Assembly (NCBI GenBank): GCA_964598495.1
Contig: CAZRBY010000013.1
Coordinates: 1-53,096, forward strand
DNA length: 53,096 nucleotides
From: Cacconaster sp964598495
Lineage (GTDB): Bacteria; Bacteroidota; Bacteroidia; Bacteroidales; UBA932
Direction: 5' to 3'
The notes beneath the pieces are model-generated. The model searched no databases, was not told the DNA's origin, and saw only the letters and a list, made by a program, of their open reading frames with translations. This document shows, piece after piece, positions 27,208-35,016 of the stretch; position 1 is the stretch's first letter; each line of letters starts with the position of its first letter. A program made the position numbers and the translations under genes.

Positions 27208-29420
27208 AAAGAAGAGTTATTATGAAAAGTGCATTTGCTTTGATTTGTGCTATTCTTATGGCGGGCACAATGGTTGCCGCACCCAAAGCAAAAGTTAATA
27301 TTGTCAAATGTGACCCAAAAGCGGCCACATCGTTTGCCATTTTCGTGGACAACGAGACATACAATGCTTGCAAAGCTGAGATTGACGCTTACAGAGAAGT
27401 GCTCCAGAGCGAAGGCCTGGGTACCTATATACTCTATTCCGACTGGGCCAGACCTGAAGATGTAAAATCTCAGATCATTGCCCTTTCCAAGAAAAAACCT
27501 CTTCTCGAAGGTATGGTCTTCATCGGCGATATTCCCATCGCCAGAGTGCGCCAAGCTCAGTTTATGACCACAGCATTCAAGATGAACGAGAACACCTTCC
27601 CGATGGAAGAGTCATCCGTTACCTCCGACAGATATTATGATGACCTCCACCTCGGTTTCGAGTTTATCAAGCAGGATGAGACCAAACCCCGCTGGTTTTA
27701 CTACAACCTGACCGAGAATGGATCCCAGAAACTCAACCCCACCTTCTACTCCGCACGTATGCGTGTCCCCGAGAATTTTCCCGGAGAAAAGATGGAAGTT
27801 ATGAGAAAATATCTGCGAAAGGTGATTGCCGCTCACAAAGAGGAAAATCCCCTCGACCATTTCATCTACTTTGCAGGCCACGGCTACAACTCGGATTGTC
27901 TGAATGTTTGGAGACAGCAACCCATGCTTTTCAGGGAATATTTTCCGCAGGCATTCAGAAAGGCTTCCGGCAACAAGTTCTACAACTTCAGACAGGACAA
28001 CTATATGAAGTTTAAGTTGTACAACGAAATCCAGCGTCCGGAAACAGATGTTCTGATGTTTACCGAGCATGGCGCTCCCGATACCCAGTACATCAACGGT
28101 CTTGCTCCTGCGTACTCCATCGAAGAGAACATCGAAGCCCTCAAACGTACCCTCCGCAATGACCTCCGCCGTGCAGTAAAGAGAACTCCCGAAAAGAAAG
28201 AGGAATTTATCAAAGATATGGCGGAACACTACCACCTGGATCCCGCTCTCTTCTCTGATGAAGCTATGGAGGCGGAAAGGGTCAATGACTCGCTTGCAAG
28301 TGCTGATATCAATATAGTACTTGAGGAGATTCAAAAGCTCAAAACCGGCGCAAGATTGACCATATTCAACGCCTGCTACAACGGTTCTTTCCACGAGAAG
28401 GGCTATGTGGCGGGATACCATATCTTCAATGATGGCCGCAATGTAGTTGCCCAAGGCAACACAGTGAATGTACTGCAGGATAAATGGGCGGATCAGCTGA
28501 TCGGTTACCTGGCACTCGGTATCAGGGCCGGCTTCTGGCAGAAGGAAGTGTGCTATCTCGAATCCCACATGATAGGCGACCCCACTTTCAGATTTACTGC
28601 CCCTGATGGAGTGGATGCAGCGGAGATTTCCCGTGCTCTCGCAACCCAGTCCCATATTAATTCCGGCCTGATGAAAGATGAAGGCATCGGCGGGAGCGAA
28701 TATTGGGAGGACTTCCTGAATGCAAGAGAGCCTATGTTCCGTGCAATGGCAGTGAAACAACTTTCCGAACTGGGAGCTCTCAGCTCTGCTGACCTTGCAG
28801 AGATCTTCGGGAAAGATAAATCCTGGATTGTACGCCTCCAGGCGCTTACGGCGATAGCTCCTTTTGTAGACGAAAACGCCCTCAAAGTGGTAGAAAAAGG
28901 TATTTTCGATCCCTTCGAGATGATCCGCAGACAATCCTGCCATTATGCCGGCAAGATGGGTGCGGAAAATTGCAAAGATGAATTGGCCGATGTAGTCCGC
29001 CGTTCCCATGAGGTAGCCCGTACTCAGTATGCGGCGCAGGGTGCACTCAATCTGTTTAACCACGATGAACTGCCAGAAGATATCGCCAAGGATATGGATT
29101 ACTTCATCAAGAATACAATAAAGCAGATGGAGAACATCAAGAATTTCAGTGCGGATGATCTAAAGAGAGAATCCGATATGAGATTCCTTCGCAACAATCC
29201 TCTCCACTGGAAGGTTGACGAACTTCTTGAAGTTGCAGGCAACACCTCTCAGAGCGAATATACCCGCCTTGTGATGATTGAGGCCCTCGGCTGGTTCCAT
29301 TATTCCGTTGAAAGAGAAAAGATTGTCAATGCCATAAACGGATGGCTCGCCACACAGGAGCTTTCACCCAGAATGAAACGTGAAATGATTAAAACCGTTA
29401 AAAGGCTCAGGTGGGAGTAA
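27204..29420 (+). CDS. Exported gingipain-like (C25-like) cysteine peptidase with HEAT-like C-terminus, paralogue C
   Basis: This 738-residue paralogue closes the operon. Its ATG overlaps the stop of B (ATGA at 27204-27207), typical of translational coupling; an internal ATG at 27222 would also leave an intact signal peptide (MKSAFALICAILMAGTMVAA). The C25-like domain contains FAIFVDNETY, LEGMVFIGDIPIARVRQAQF, SDRYYDDLHL, His226 in FAGHGYNSD, the probable catalytic His289 (TEHGAPDTQYING), Cys391 (FNACYNGSF) and ESHMIGDPTFRF. The HEAT-like tail covers about 485-730 (EPMFRAMAVKQLSELGAL, SWIVRLQALTAIAPFV, DPFEMIRRQSCHYAGKMG) and ends IKTVKRLRWE. It is most similar to B at the N-terminus and to A around the first GHG motif. 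Export by Sec is expected; no type IX secretion domain is present. Confidence 0.84.
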   Translation: MKRRVIMKSAFALICAILMAGTMVAAPKAKVNIVKCDPKAATSFAIFVDNETYNACKAEIDAYREVLQSEGLGTYILYSDWARPEDVKSQIIALSKKKPLLEGMVFIGDIPIARVRQAQFMTTAFKMNENTFPMEESSVTSDRYYDDLHLGFEFIKQDETKPRWFYYNLTENGSQKLNPTFYSARMRVPENFPGEKMEVMRKYLRKVIAAHKEENPLDHFIYFAGHGYNSDCLNVWRQQPMLFREYFPQAFRKASGNKFYNFRQDNYMKFKLYNEIQRPETDVLMFTEHGAPDTQYINGLAPAYSIEENIEALKRTLRNDLRRAVKRTPEKKEEFIKDMAEHYHLDPALFSDEAMEAERVNDSLASADINIVLEEIQKLKTGARLTIFNACYNGSFHEKGYVAGYHIFNDGRNVVAQGNTVNVLQDKWADQLIGYLALGIRAGFWQKEVCYLESHMIGDPTFRFTAPDGVDAAEISRALATQSHINSGLMKDEGIGGSEYWEDFLNAREPMFRAMAVKQLSELGALSSADLAEIFGKDKSWIVRLQALTAIAPFVDENALKVVEKGIFDPFEMIRRQSCHYAGKMGAENCKDELADVVRRSHEVARTQYAAQGALNLFNHDELPEDIAKDMDYFIKNTIKQMENIKNFSADDLKRESDMRFLRNNPLHWKVDELLEVAGNTSQSEYTRLVMIEALGWFHYSVEREKIVNAINGWLATQELSPRMKREMIKTVKRLRWE

Positions 29421-29444
29421 ACTCACGAAATCTTTTTTGACGAT

Positions 29445-29479
29445 AAAACCCCGAAAGCTTACGGTTTTCGGGGTTTTTG
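29445..29479 (+). terminator. Rho-independent terminator closing the peptidase/receptor operon
   Basis: ACCCCGAAA and TTTCGGGGT form a GC-rich stem around a 9-base loop, followed by TTTTT. It lies 25 bases after the stop of paralogue C and marks the operon end. Confidence 0.85.
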
Positions 29480-29535
29480 TATGGCTCCAATGGGCACAAG
29501 CCAAGTGCATATTTTTTTTGATGCAAAAGAAGTAG

Positions 29536-29543
29536 TACATTTG
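29536..29543 (+). promoter_or_regulatory. Probable -7 element of the AspT-like transporter promoter
   Basis: TACATTTG matches TAnnTTTG, 43 bases before the ATG at 29587. A TTTTTTTTG run ends 15 bases upstream, a shorter spacing than usual. Confidence 0.45.
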
Positions 29544-29586
29544 TGCGCTTTCTTAAGTCAAACATAATTAGACCATAAAACTAACG

Positions 29587-31257
29587 ATGAACTGGCTGAC
29601 TGAATTAATAACGGGGACGGGGATTGCTCACTCCATACTCTTACTTTCGGTTGTAATTGCCATCGGGCTTTCACTGGGAAAAGTAAAGATTTTCGGAATC
29701 TCTTTGGGAACAACCTGGATTTTGTTTTTCGGGATATTCCTCGGACATTTCGGGTTGCAAATCAATCCGGAAGTGCTGCATTTCATGAAGGAGTTCGGAC
29801 TTATCCTATTTATTTACTCCATCGGTATGCAGGTTGGTCCAAGTTTTTTCTCCTCTTTCAAAAAGGGCGGAATTACCCTCAATTTGCTCGCAACGGGAGT
29901 TGTATTTTTAGGCGTGATAACCGCCTATATAATTCACTTGATAACGGATACTCCCATTTCCACAATGGTGGGAATCCTGTCGGGAGCGGTAACCAATACT
30001 CCGGGAATGGGAGCGGCACAACAGACCTTTACCGATATTACCGGAGCAGCAGACCCTACGATTGCGACCGCTTATGCTGTTGCATACCCTCTTGGAGTAG
30101 TAGGAATTATATTGACTTTAGTGCTGTTCAGATATATTTTCAAAATCAATCCTGAAAAAGAGAAAGCCAATCTGGATTCGCAGAGCGAAACAAAATTAAC
30201 CGAAGCGAATATGTTTTCGCTCGTCGTGGAAAATCCGGCGATAGTGAATAAGCCGCTTCATGAAATCAAAAAGCTGATTGAGAAGGAATTTGTCATTTCC
30301 CGTGTTCTACACTTGAAAAGCGGAGAGCTGGTTGTGCCAAAAACCGATACTGTTCTTGAAGAAAACGACAAAGTGCTGGTTGTCTCCAATCTGCAAAACA
30401 TCGATCAGATTGAAGCACTGATCGGACAACGCATTGATATGGATAGGACGCAATGGAACAAGCTCGACTCGCAATTGGTTTCCCGCAGAATTGCTATCAC
30501 AAAATCGGGCATTAACGGAAAATCCATAGGACAATTAAAACTCAGAAATCTATTCGGCATCAACATTACTCGTGTAAATCGTGCAGGAGTGGACCTAATC
30601 GCCGAACCGGGATTGAAGCTGCAACTCGGCGACAGGGTTACGGTTGTCGGCTCCGAAGCATCTATCGCAGAGGTGGAAAAATTCCTGGGTAACTCCCTTA
30701 AGAGACTCAGAGAACCGAACCTTATTGCCATCTTTATCGGCATCTCTCTCGGTGTCCTTTTGGGAAGTATTCCCTTTACAATTCCCGGAATACCGCAACC
30801 GGTGAAATTGGGATTGGCAGGCGGTCCGCTCATCGTTTCGATACTCATAAGTAAATTCGGCCCGAAATATAAGCTCGTGACATATACAACCATGAGTGCC
30901 AATCTGATGCTGCGCGAAATAGGAATAGCTATATTCCTTGCATGCGTAGGAATAGGTGCGGGTGAAGGTTTCGTGGAGACTATATTAGCCGGCGGCTATA
31001 AATGGATCGGTTACGGAGCTATTATTACCGTTCTTCCGCTCTTAATTATCGGCACTATAGGAAGAAAAGTCTATAAGATCAACTATTTTGTCCTGATGGG
31101 AATGATTTCGGGAAGTATGACCGACCCTCCCGCCCTCGCATTTGCAAATTCCACAGCCGGCAACGACGTTCCCGCAGTAAGCTACGCCACAGTCTATCCG
31201 CTCACAATGTTTTTGCGCGTCATCACCGCGCAGTTGTTGATTTTGATGTTTTTGTAG
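29587..31257 (+). CDS. AspT/YidE/YbjL-family membrane transporter with two TrkA-C domains
   Basis: This 556-residue inner membrane protein is built as two hydrophobic halves (about residues 1-190 and 375-556) around two cytoplasmic TrkA-C domains (about 205-370, with LKSGELVVPKTDTVLEENDKVLVV and LKLQLGDRVTVVGSEASIAEVE). The paired duplication motifs GAVTNTPGMGAAQQ in the first half and GSMTDPPALAFAN in the second are those of the AspT/YidE family. AspT of Tetragenococcus exchanges aspartate and alanine, but most members have no known substrate, so only the fold is claimed. The gene is single, between the terminator of the peptidase operon and an AT-rich accessory stretch. It ends in TAG. Confidence 0.9.
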   Translation: MNWLTELITGTGIAHSILLLSVVIAIGLSLGKVKIFGISLGTTWILFFGIFLGHFGLQINPEVLHFMKEFGLILFIYSIGMQVGPSFFSSFKKGGITLNLLATGVVFLGVITAYIIHLITDTPISTMVGILSGAVTNTPGMGAAQQTFTDITGAADPTIATAYAVAYPLGVVGIILTLVLFRYIFKINPEKEKANLDSQSETKLTEANMFSLVVENPAIVNKPLHEIKKLIEKEFVISRVLHLKSGELVVPKTDTVLEENDKVLVVSNLQNIDQIEALIGQRIDMDRTQWNKLDSQLVSRRIAITKSGINGKSIGQLKLRNLFGINITRVNRAGVDLIAEPGLKLQLGDRVTVVGSEASIAEVEKFLGNSLKRLREPNLIAIFIGISLGVLLGSIPFTIPGIPQPVKLGLAGGPLIVSILISKFGPKYKLVTYTTMSANLMLREIGIAIFLACVGIGAGEGFVETILAGGYKWIGYGAIITVLPLLIIGTIGRKVYKINYFVLMGMISGSMTDPPALAFANSTAGNDVPAVSYATVYPLTMFLRVITAQLLILMFL

Positions 31258-31332
31258 TTTCGGGGTAAGCTGTATCAAAAGCGAACTTTTATCAAAACGC
31301 ACAACCCACTGAGCAATTTTTCAAAATTCTGC

Positions 31333-31362
31333 TTGTTTTGTTGTGCGATTTGCATATATTTG
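31333..31362 (+). promoter_or_regulatory. Promoter of the DUF4143-type ATPase gene
   Basis: TTG (31333-31335), 19 bases, then TATATTTG (31355-31362) is a good -33/-7 pair. Transcription would start only about ten bases before the ATG at 31378, giving a nearly leaderless mRNA and excluding an ATG at 31333. Confidence 0.6.
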
Positions 31363-31377
31363 CAAAAAATAGATACA

Positions 31378-32550
31378 ATGATGAAAGCTTTTTATCAGAA
31401 ATTTGAAACACTTCTACTCAACACGACAACAGATTTCAAACGATATTTATATGAAGAAATATCGTGGGAAAGTCGTATGGTTGGGATTATCGGTGGACGG
31501 GGCGTGGGTAAAACTACAATGATTTTACAACGGATAAAGGAACATCTGAGCGTAAAGAATACATTATATGTTTCGGCAGATGATATTTATTTCAGCGAAC
31601 AAAGGCTGATAGATTTGGCTGATGAGTTTCATAAAAATGCGGGAGAATATCTGTTTATCGATGAAATTCATAAATACGCCAATTGGTCTCAAGAACTAAA
31701 AAATATTTACGACTCCTATCCTAATCTGAAAGTTGTATTTACCGGTTCCTCCATATTGAATATACTGAAAGGCTCTGCCGATTTGAGTCGTCGTGCCATT
31801 ATTTATAAATTGCAAGGACTTTCATTTCGTGAATATCTGAAACTATTTCATAATTACGATATACCGGTCTTTTCGTTTACACAAATTATCAACAATGAAG
31901 CAAAACTTCACGGTATAGATCATCCTTTACCACTATTTAAAGAGTATTTAAAATACGGATATTATCCTTTCGGAATTGAAAACGAGATGAGCATACGTTT
32001 GGGGCAGGTTATTGTACAGACATTAGAAACGGATATTCCGCAATATGCCAACCTAAATGTAGGAACAGCAAGAAAGTTAAAACGTCTGCTTGCCATCATT
32101 GCCGAAAGTGTTCCATTCAAGCCAAATTTCACCAAAATTGCCGAAATGATTGGTGTGAGCAGAAACTCGTTGGACGACTATTTTTTATATATGGAACAGG
32201 CAGGACTTTTAACACAACTTCGTGATGAAACAGGCGGCATTCGTGGATTGGGAAAAGTCGACAAAGTCTATCTCGACAATACTAACATCATTTTTAACTT
32301 GGTTGGCGACAAATCTAAAACGGGAAATATTAGAGAAACATTTTTCTTCAATCAGATGCGTGTGAAAAATGACGTTATTTCGGGCAAAAAAGCCGATTTT
32401 ATTGTTAATGGATATACGTTTGAAGTGGGCGGAAAAAAGAAAAAACAAAAACAGATAGAAAAAGACGGTAAATCGTTTGTCGTAAAAGATGATATTGAGT
32501 TTGGTTATCTTAATGTCATACCGCTTTGGGCATTTGGATTAAATTATTAA
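31378..32550 (+). CDS. AAA-type ATPase with DUF4143-like C-terminal domain
   Basis: This 390-residue protein has a P-loop ATPase domain with Walker A GGRGVGKTT (residues 39-47), Walker B YLFIDEIHKY near 99 and the sensor-like VVFTGSSILNIL. A winged-helix/DUF4143-like region follows (FTKIAEMIGVSRNSLDDYFLYMEQAGLL) and then a nuclease-like fold end (KADFIVNGYTFEVGGKKKKQKQIE). These ATPases are common in Bacteroidales accessory DNA and their role is unknown. Base composition is more AT-rich than in the flanking core genes, suggesting acquisition by transfer. The start was chosen from the promoter position and from homologues beginning near MMKAFYQKFE; the longer reading frame starts in the promoter. 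Confidence 0.85.
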   Translation: MMKAFYQKFETLLLNTTTDFKRYLYEEISWESRMVGIIGGRGVGKTTMILQRIKEHLSVKNTLYVSADDIYFSEQRLIDLADEFHKNAGEYLFIDEIHKYANWSQELKNIYDSYPNLKVVFTGSSILNILKGSADLSRRAIIYKLQGLSFREYLKLFHNYDIPVFSFTQIINNEAKLHGIDHPLPLFKEYLKYGYYPFGIENEMSIRLGQVIVQTLETDIPQYANLNVGTARKLKRLLAIIAESVPFKPNFTKIAEMIGVSRNSLDDYFLYMEQAGLLTQLRDETGGIRGLGKVDKVYLDNTNIIFNLVGDKSKTGNIRETFFFNQMRVKNDVISGKKADFIVNGYTFEVGGKKKKQKQIEKDGKSFVVKDDIEFGYLNVIPLWAFGLNY

Positions 32551-32553
32551 CAT

Positions 32554-32721
32554 ATGAAATATTTATTTCTCACTTCACAACTCATCTTGATCATTTCGCT
32601 CATATTGGTTCTATTCAATGTAATAACCAATAAGTACATTATTAGTGCGCTCTTCTTGGTTCAAGCTATCTTTTTACTGTATATGTACTTTACGAACAAA
32701 AAGAAAGATCGCAAACAATAA
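32554..32721 (+). CDS. Small two-span membrane protein, 55 residues
   Basis: It begins three bases after the ATPase stop and encodes MKYLFLTSQLILIISLILVL, a short loop, a second hydrophobic stretch (IISALFLVQAIFLLYMY) and a basic tail NKKKDRKQ. The positive tail suggests a cytoplasmic C-terminus. Tight coupling to the ATPase gene and a plausible two-helix topology support a real gene. I do not recognise a family. Confidence 0.5.
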   Translation: MKYLFLTSQLILIISLILVLFNVITNKYIISALFLVQAIFLLYMYFTNKKKDRKQ

Positions 32722-32750
32722 TCAGATCGGAAAAGAGGCTTTTCCATTGA

Positions 32751-32918
32751 CTAATCATCTTGCCCTTGTCGTTTGAACTCTTCTATTATTTCCATTTTTA
32801 GTTCATGCTATTTAGAGCCCGGAGCAAACAGCCATTTCTCCAATAATTCGATTGGGTAATGAGGTTTATCGTAGTTGATTTTGGTCTTGTCAAAAATAGC
32901 ATAGAAATACGAAAATGA
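32751..32918 (-). pseudogene. Unidentified gene remnant with internal amber codon
   Basis: The minus strand reads SFSYFYAIFDKTKINYDK, then PHYPIELLEKWLFAPGSK, then TAG (complement of 32808-32810), then HELKMEIIEEFKRQGQDD and a final TAG. The amino-acid pattern looks like real protein in a single frame, but there is no start codon, a TAA precedes it and the amber codon interrupts it. I take it as the decayed C-terminal end of a gene of unknown family. The rest of the 32722-33034 gap holds only a doubtful 44-codon ORF. Confidence 0.4.
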
Positions 32919-33049
32919 TTATGAGGATTCTATTTTTCATATTAGTCGTTCTCTTCATCATTGAAATAACTGCACGCATACCGCCGGAAATATCAAAAAC
33001 CATTATGTCGAATACTCGTTTCATTACTTCATTACTAATCCTCTATTAA
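32915..33049 (+). CDS. Possible small membrane peptide, 44 residues
   Basis: An ATG-started frame encodes a hydrophobic N-terminus (MIMRILFFILVVLFIIEITA) resembling a signal anchor, then IPPEISKTIMSNTRF and a short end. It overlaps the 3' end of the convergent lipoprotein-like gene by 15 bases and partly covers the remnant on the other strand. No promoter is seen. The evidence is only the hydrophobic start, so confidence is low. Confidence 0.2.
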   Translation: MIMRILFFILVVLFIIEITARIPPEISKTIMSNTRFITSLLILY

Positions 33050-33739
33050 ATCCGGAATTGGAGCGTCAGCACCCTTTACAAATACTTCCCCTTCCCACAT
33101 AATGGAGTCATTCGATACCCTGGCATAATAATCTTTTATGTAGTATCTTTCGAAAAAAGAATCATCGAGGGCAGGGATTTCTATCAAAACTCTATTAATG
33201 TTCTCATTTATTTCAAACTCCTGAAATGGGTCGAATCCAATAACACCATAAAACAATCCATCTGCAGTATGTGGTATAATATGTTCGGGAGTAATATAAA
33301 ATGTTATTGATCTGACATTATTGGGTAACATCACATCTCTGTTCCCTTGGGAATAGACAAAATCAAAGGTTTTGAAAGTATCAGTGTGTATCTGTATTGT
33401 AAGATTCCACCTTTGATATGGAATTGAAAAAGATACTTTTATGCTGTCAATGACAGTACTATCCGAATGCTGTGTTACATTTAATCCTTTGAGGGCAATA
33501 ATGTCCGGTGGAGTTGAGTTGATTTTTATAAAATCAGCATCAACCCACTCAAACGTACATTTTGCTAAGGTGTCATTGGACCGGAGAGGGGTGGAAAAAT
33601 GAGGCTCAATATAAGTCAATTCATTTCCTCTTATTTCTATTTTTGTTCCGTATTCACTGTAATATGTGCCGGACAGATCTTGTCCTGATGCACAAAAACT
33701 AATAAGAACAAAAAAACAGGATAGTATTCGTATTTTCAT
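33035..33739 (-). CDS. Hypothetical exported protein
   Basis: From the ATG at 33737-33739 the protein has 234 residues, with a signal peptide MKIRILSCFFVLISFCASG and probable cleavage before Gln. Upstream in-frame ATGs would add MKKRGI or more ahead of the signal. The mature part is beta-rich and begins QDLSGTYYSEYGTKIEIRG, a pattern seen in small Bacteroidales secreted or lipoprotein families. No catalytic motif is visible. It lies three codons or fewer from the membrane protein gene at 33779 on the same strand, so the two are probably co-transcribed. I do not recognise a function. Confidence 0.65.
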   Translation of the reverse strand: MKIRILSCFFVLISFCASGQDLSGTYYSEYGTKIEIRGNELTYIEPHFSTPLRSNDTLAKCTFEWVDADFIKINSTPPDIIALKGLNVTQHSDSTVIDSIKVSFSIPYQRWNLTIQIHTDTFKTFDFVYSQGNRDVMLPNNVRSITFYITPEHIIPHTADGLFYGVIGFDPFQEFEINENINRVLIEIPALDDSFFERYYIKDYYARVSNDSIMWEGEVFVKGADAPIPDLIED

Positions 33740-33778
33740 TATTCCCCGTTTTTTCATATTAAATTTTTCTAACACACC

Positions 33779-34156
33779 TCATTTTTTTATAATCATTATC
33801 ATCAAAACCACCAGAATAAACAGAGAGAGCAAATTCGGCAGATCAAAAGCCCATAAAACTCTCGTTTGATCGACACCCGGATCCTTTATCAAAAAGTTGA
33901 ATAATCCTACATAAAGTTGTGCAAAAATCGCCCCGACAATCAATATACACCAGACTATCCCATATCTTATATTTGCTGTTTTTCTCCACAAAAACAGAAC
34001 CAGGAGCACGCAGGCACATAGGACTGCCACATCTATAAGTAACACCGGCCAATCACTTATATGCTTTGCCAAAGCATAAACTATCGCATATATTTTTACC
34101 AAAAAAACATATAAGCAAATGAGAGTAAGTGATATTTTGAATAATCTGTCTCTCAT
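33779..34156 (-). CDS. Hypothetical four-span membrane protein
   Basis: This 125-residue protein has four hydrophobic stretches (about 8-27, 37-58, 63-87 and 104-123) and a charged start MRDRLFK. The end is MIMIIKK. No family is recognised. It is first of a two-gene minus-strand pair with the exported protein at 33035 and lies in the AT-rich stretch just before the ribosomal cluster, transcribed away from it. A near-consensus TACCTTTA lies about 60 bases upstream. Confidence 0.6.
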   Translation of the reverse strand: MRDRLFKISLTLICLYVFLVKIYAIVYALAKHISDWPVLLIDVAVLCACVLLVLFLWRKTANIRYGIVWCILIVGAIFAQLYVGLFNFLIKDPGVDQTRVLWAFDLPNLLSLFILVVLMIMIIKK

Positions 34157-34279
34157 GTTTTGGAACTCTTTTTTAAATGACTCTCCTCAAGTAGAATATA
34201 AAGGTAATTCAATAATTCCGATTCTGAAAAACCTTTTGTCGGATAATCAACGGAATAATCATTGAAAATCAGTGAATTA

Positions 34280-34332
34280 TTTGGCCGATAAAGAAAATCG
34301 TTTTATATTTGCAGCCCGCAAAAAATGTGCGG
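34280..34332 (+). promoter_or_regulatory. Promoter and leader hairpin of the rplC-rpsC cluster
   Basis: TTTG (34280-34283), 20 bases, then TATATTTG (34304-34311) is a textbook Bacteroidota promoter. Immediately downstream CCGCA (34316-34320) can pair with TGCGG (34328-34332), and an alternative ATGT/ACAT stem overlaps it. The leader of about 55 bases could hold an autoregulatory site, but I cannot assign a protein ligand. Confidence 0.7.
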
Positions 34333-34372
34333 ACATTTGTTAACTAATTTATTTACACCAAATTAACGACCA

Positions 34373-35011
34373 ATGCCTGGAATAATTGGAAAAAAAATCG
34401 GAATGACTTCCGTTTTCAGTGCCGAGGGAAAAAATCTTCCATGCACTGTTATTGAGGCTGGCCCGTGTGTTGTTACGCAAATTCGTACAGTAGAAAAAGA
34501 TGGTTATGCCGCTGTACAGCTTGCCTATGACGATATTAAAGAGAAACACGCCAGCAAGCCCCTAAAGGGGCACTTCGAAAAGGCAGGAACCACTCCTAAG
34601 CGCAAATTGGTAGAGTTCAAGGATTTTGACACCGCCAAATTTAAGCTTGGAGACACTATCACCGTTGCAGATCTCGACCTCGACCTTTCAGAGGGCAAGA
34701 TTGACTGGGTTGACGTTACCGGTATTTCAAAAGGTAAAGGCTTCCAGGGCGTAGTAAAGCGCCACGGTTTCTCAGGTGTGGGCGACCGGACACACGGTCA
34801 GCACAACAGATTGCGTCACCCCGGTTCGCTGGGTGCTTCATCTTGGCCTTCAAGAGTTTTCAAAGGCATGAAGATGGCCGGCCGTATGGGCGGTGAGCGC
34901 GTGAAAGTGCTAAACCTTCAGGTAATCAAGATTATCCCTGAGAACAATCTCATTTTAGTTAAGGGCTCTATACCCGGAGCCAAAGGTTCTTATGTAATTG
35001 TGGAGGATTAA
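34373..35011 (+). CDS. rplC: 50S ribosomal protein L3
   Basis: L3 is an early-assembly protein of the large subunit that contacts 23S rRNA close to the peptidyl transferase centre. The 212-residue sequence begins MPGIIGKKIGMTSVF and has the core extension GFQGVVKRHGFSG with the typical THGQHNRLRHPGSLGA loop and MAGRMGGERVKVLNL end. It is the first gene after the promoter at 34280-34311. In most Bacteroidales rpsJ (S10) precedes it; here rpsJ is absent and unrelated genes lie upstream. Confidence 0.97.
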   Translation: MPGIIGKKIGMTSVFSAEGKNLPCTVIEAGPCVVTQIRTVEKDGYAAVQLAYDDIKEKHASKPLKGHFEKAGTTPKRKLVEFKDFDTAKFKLGDTITVADLDLDLSEGKIDWVDVTGISKGKGFQGVVKRHGFSGVGDRTHGQHNRLRHPGSLGASSWPSRVFKGMKMAGRMGGERVKVLNLQVIKIIPENNLILVKGSIPGAKGSYVIVED

Positions 35012-35016
35012 GCGTT

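Noticed and set aside
27612..29063. A 483-codon minus-strand ORF opposite peptidase paralogue C
   Set aside because: It lies wholly antisense to a well-supported gene, has no recognisable domain and an odd Cys/His-rich composition; similar shadows lie opposite the other paralogues.
17226..29420. Classical type IX-secreted gingipains
   Set aside because: No C-terminal sorting domain is visible; the tails are HEAT-like helices.
31378..32721. Toxin-antitoxin or phage-defence pair (ATPase plus 55-residue membrane protein)
   Set aside because: The genes are coupled, but neither shows a toxin, nuclease or defence signature that I can name; the idea is not supported beyond adjacency.
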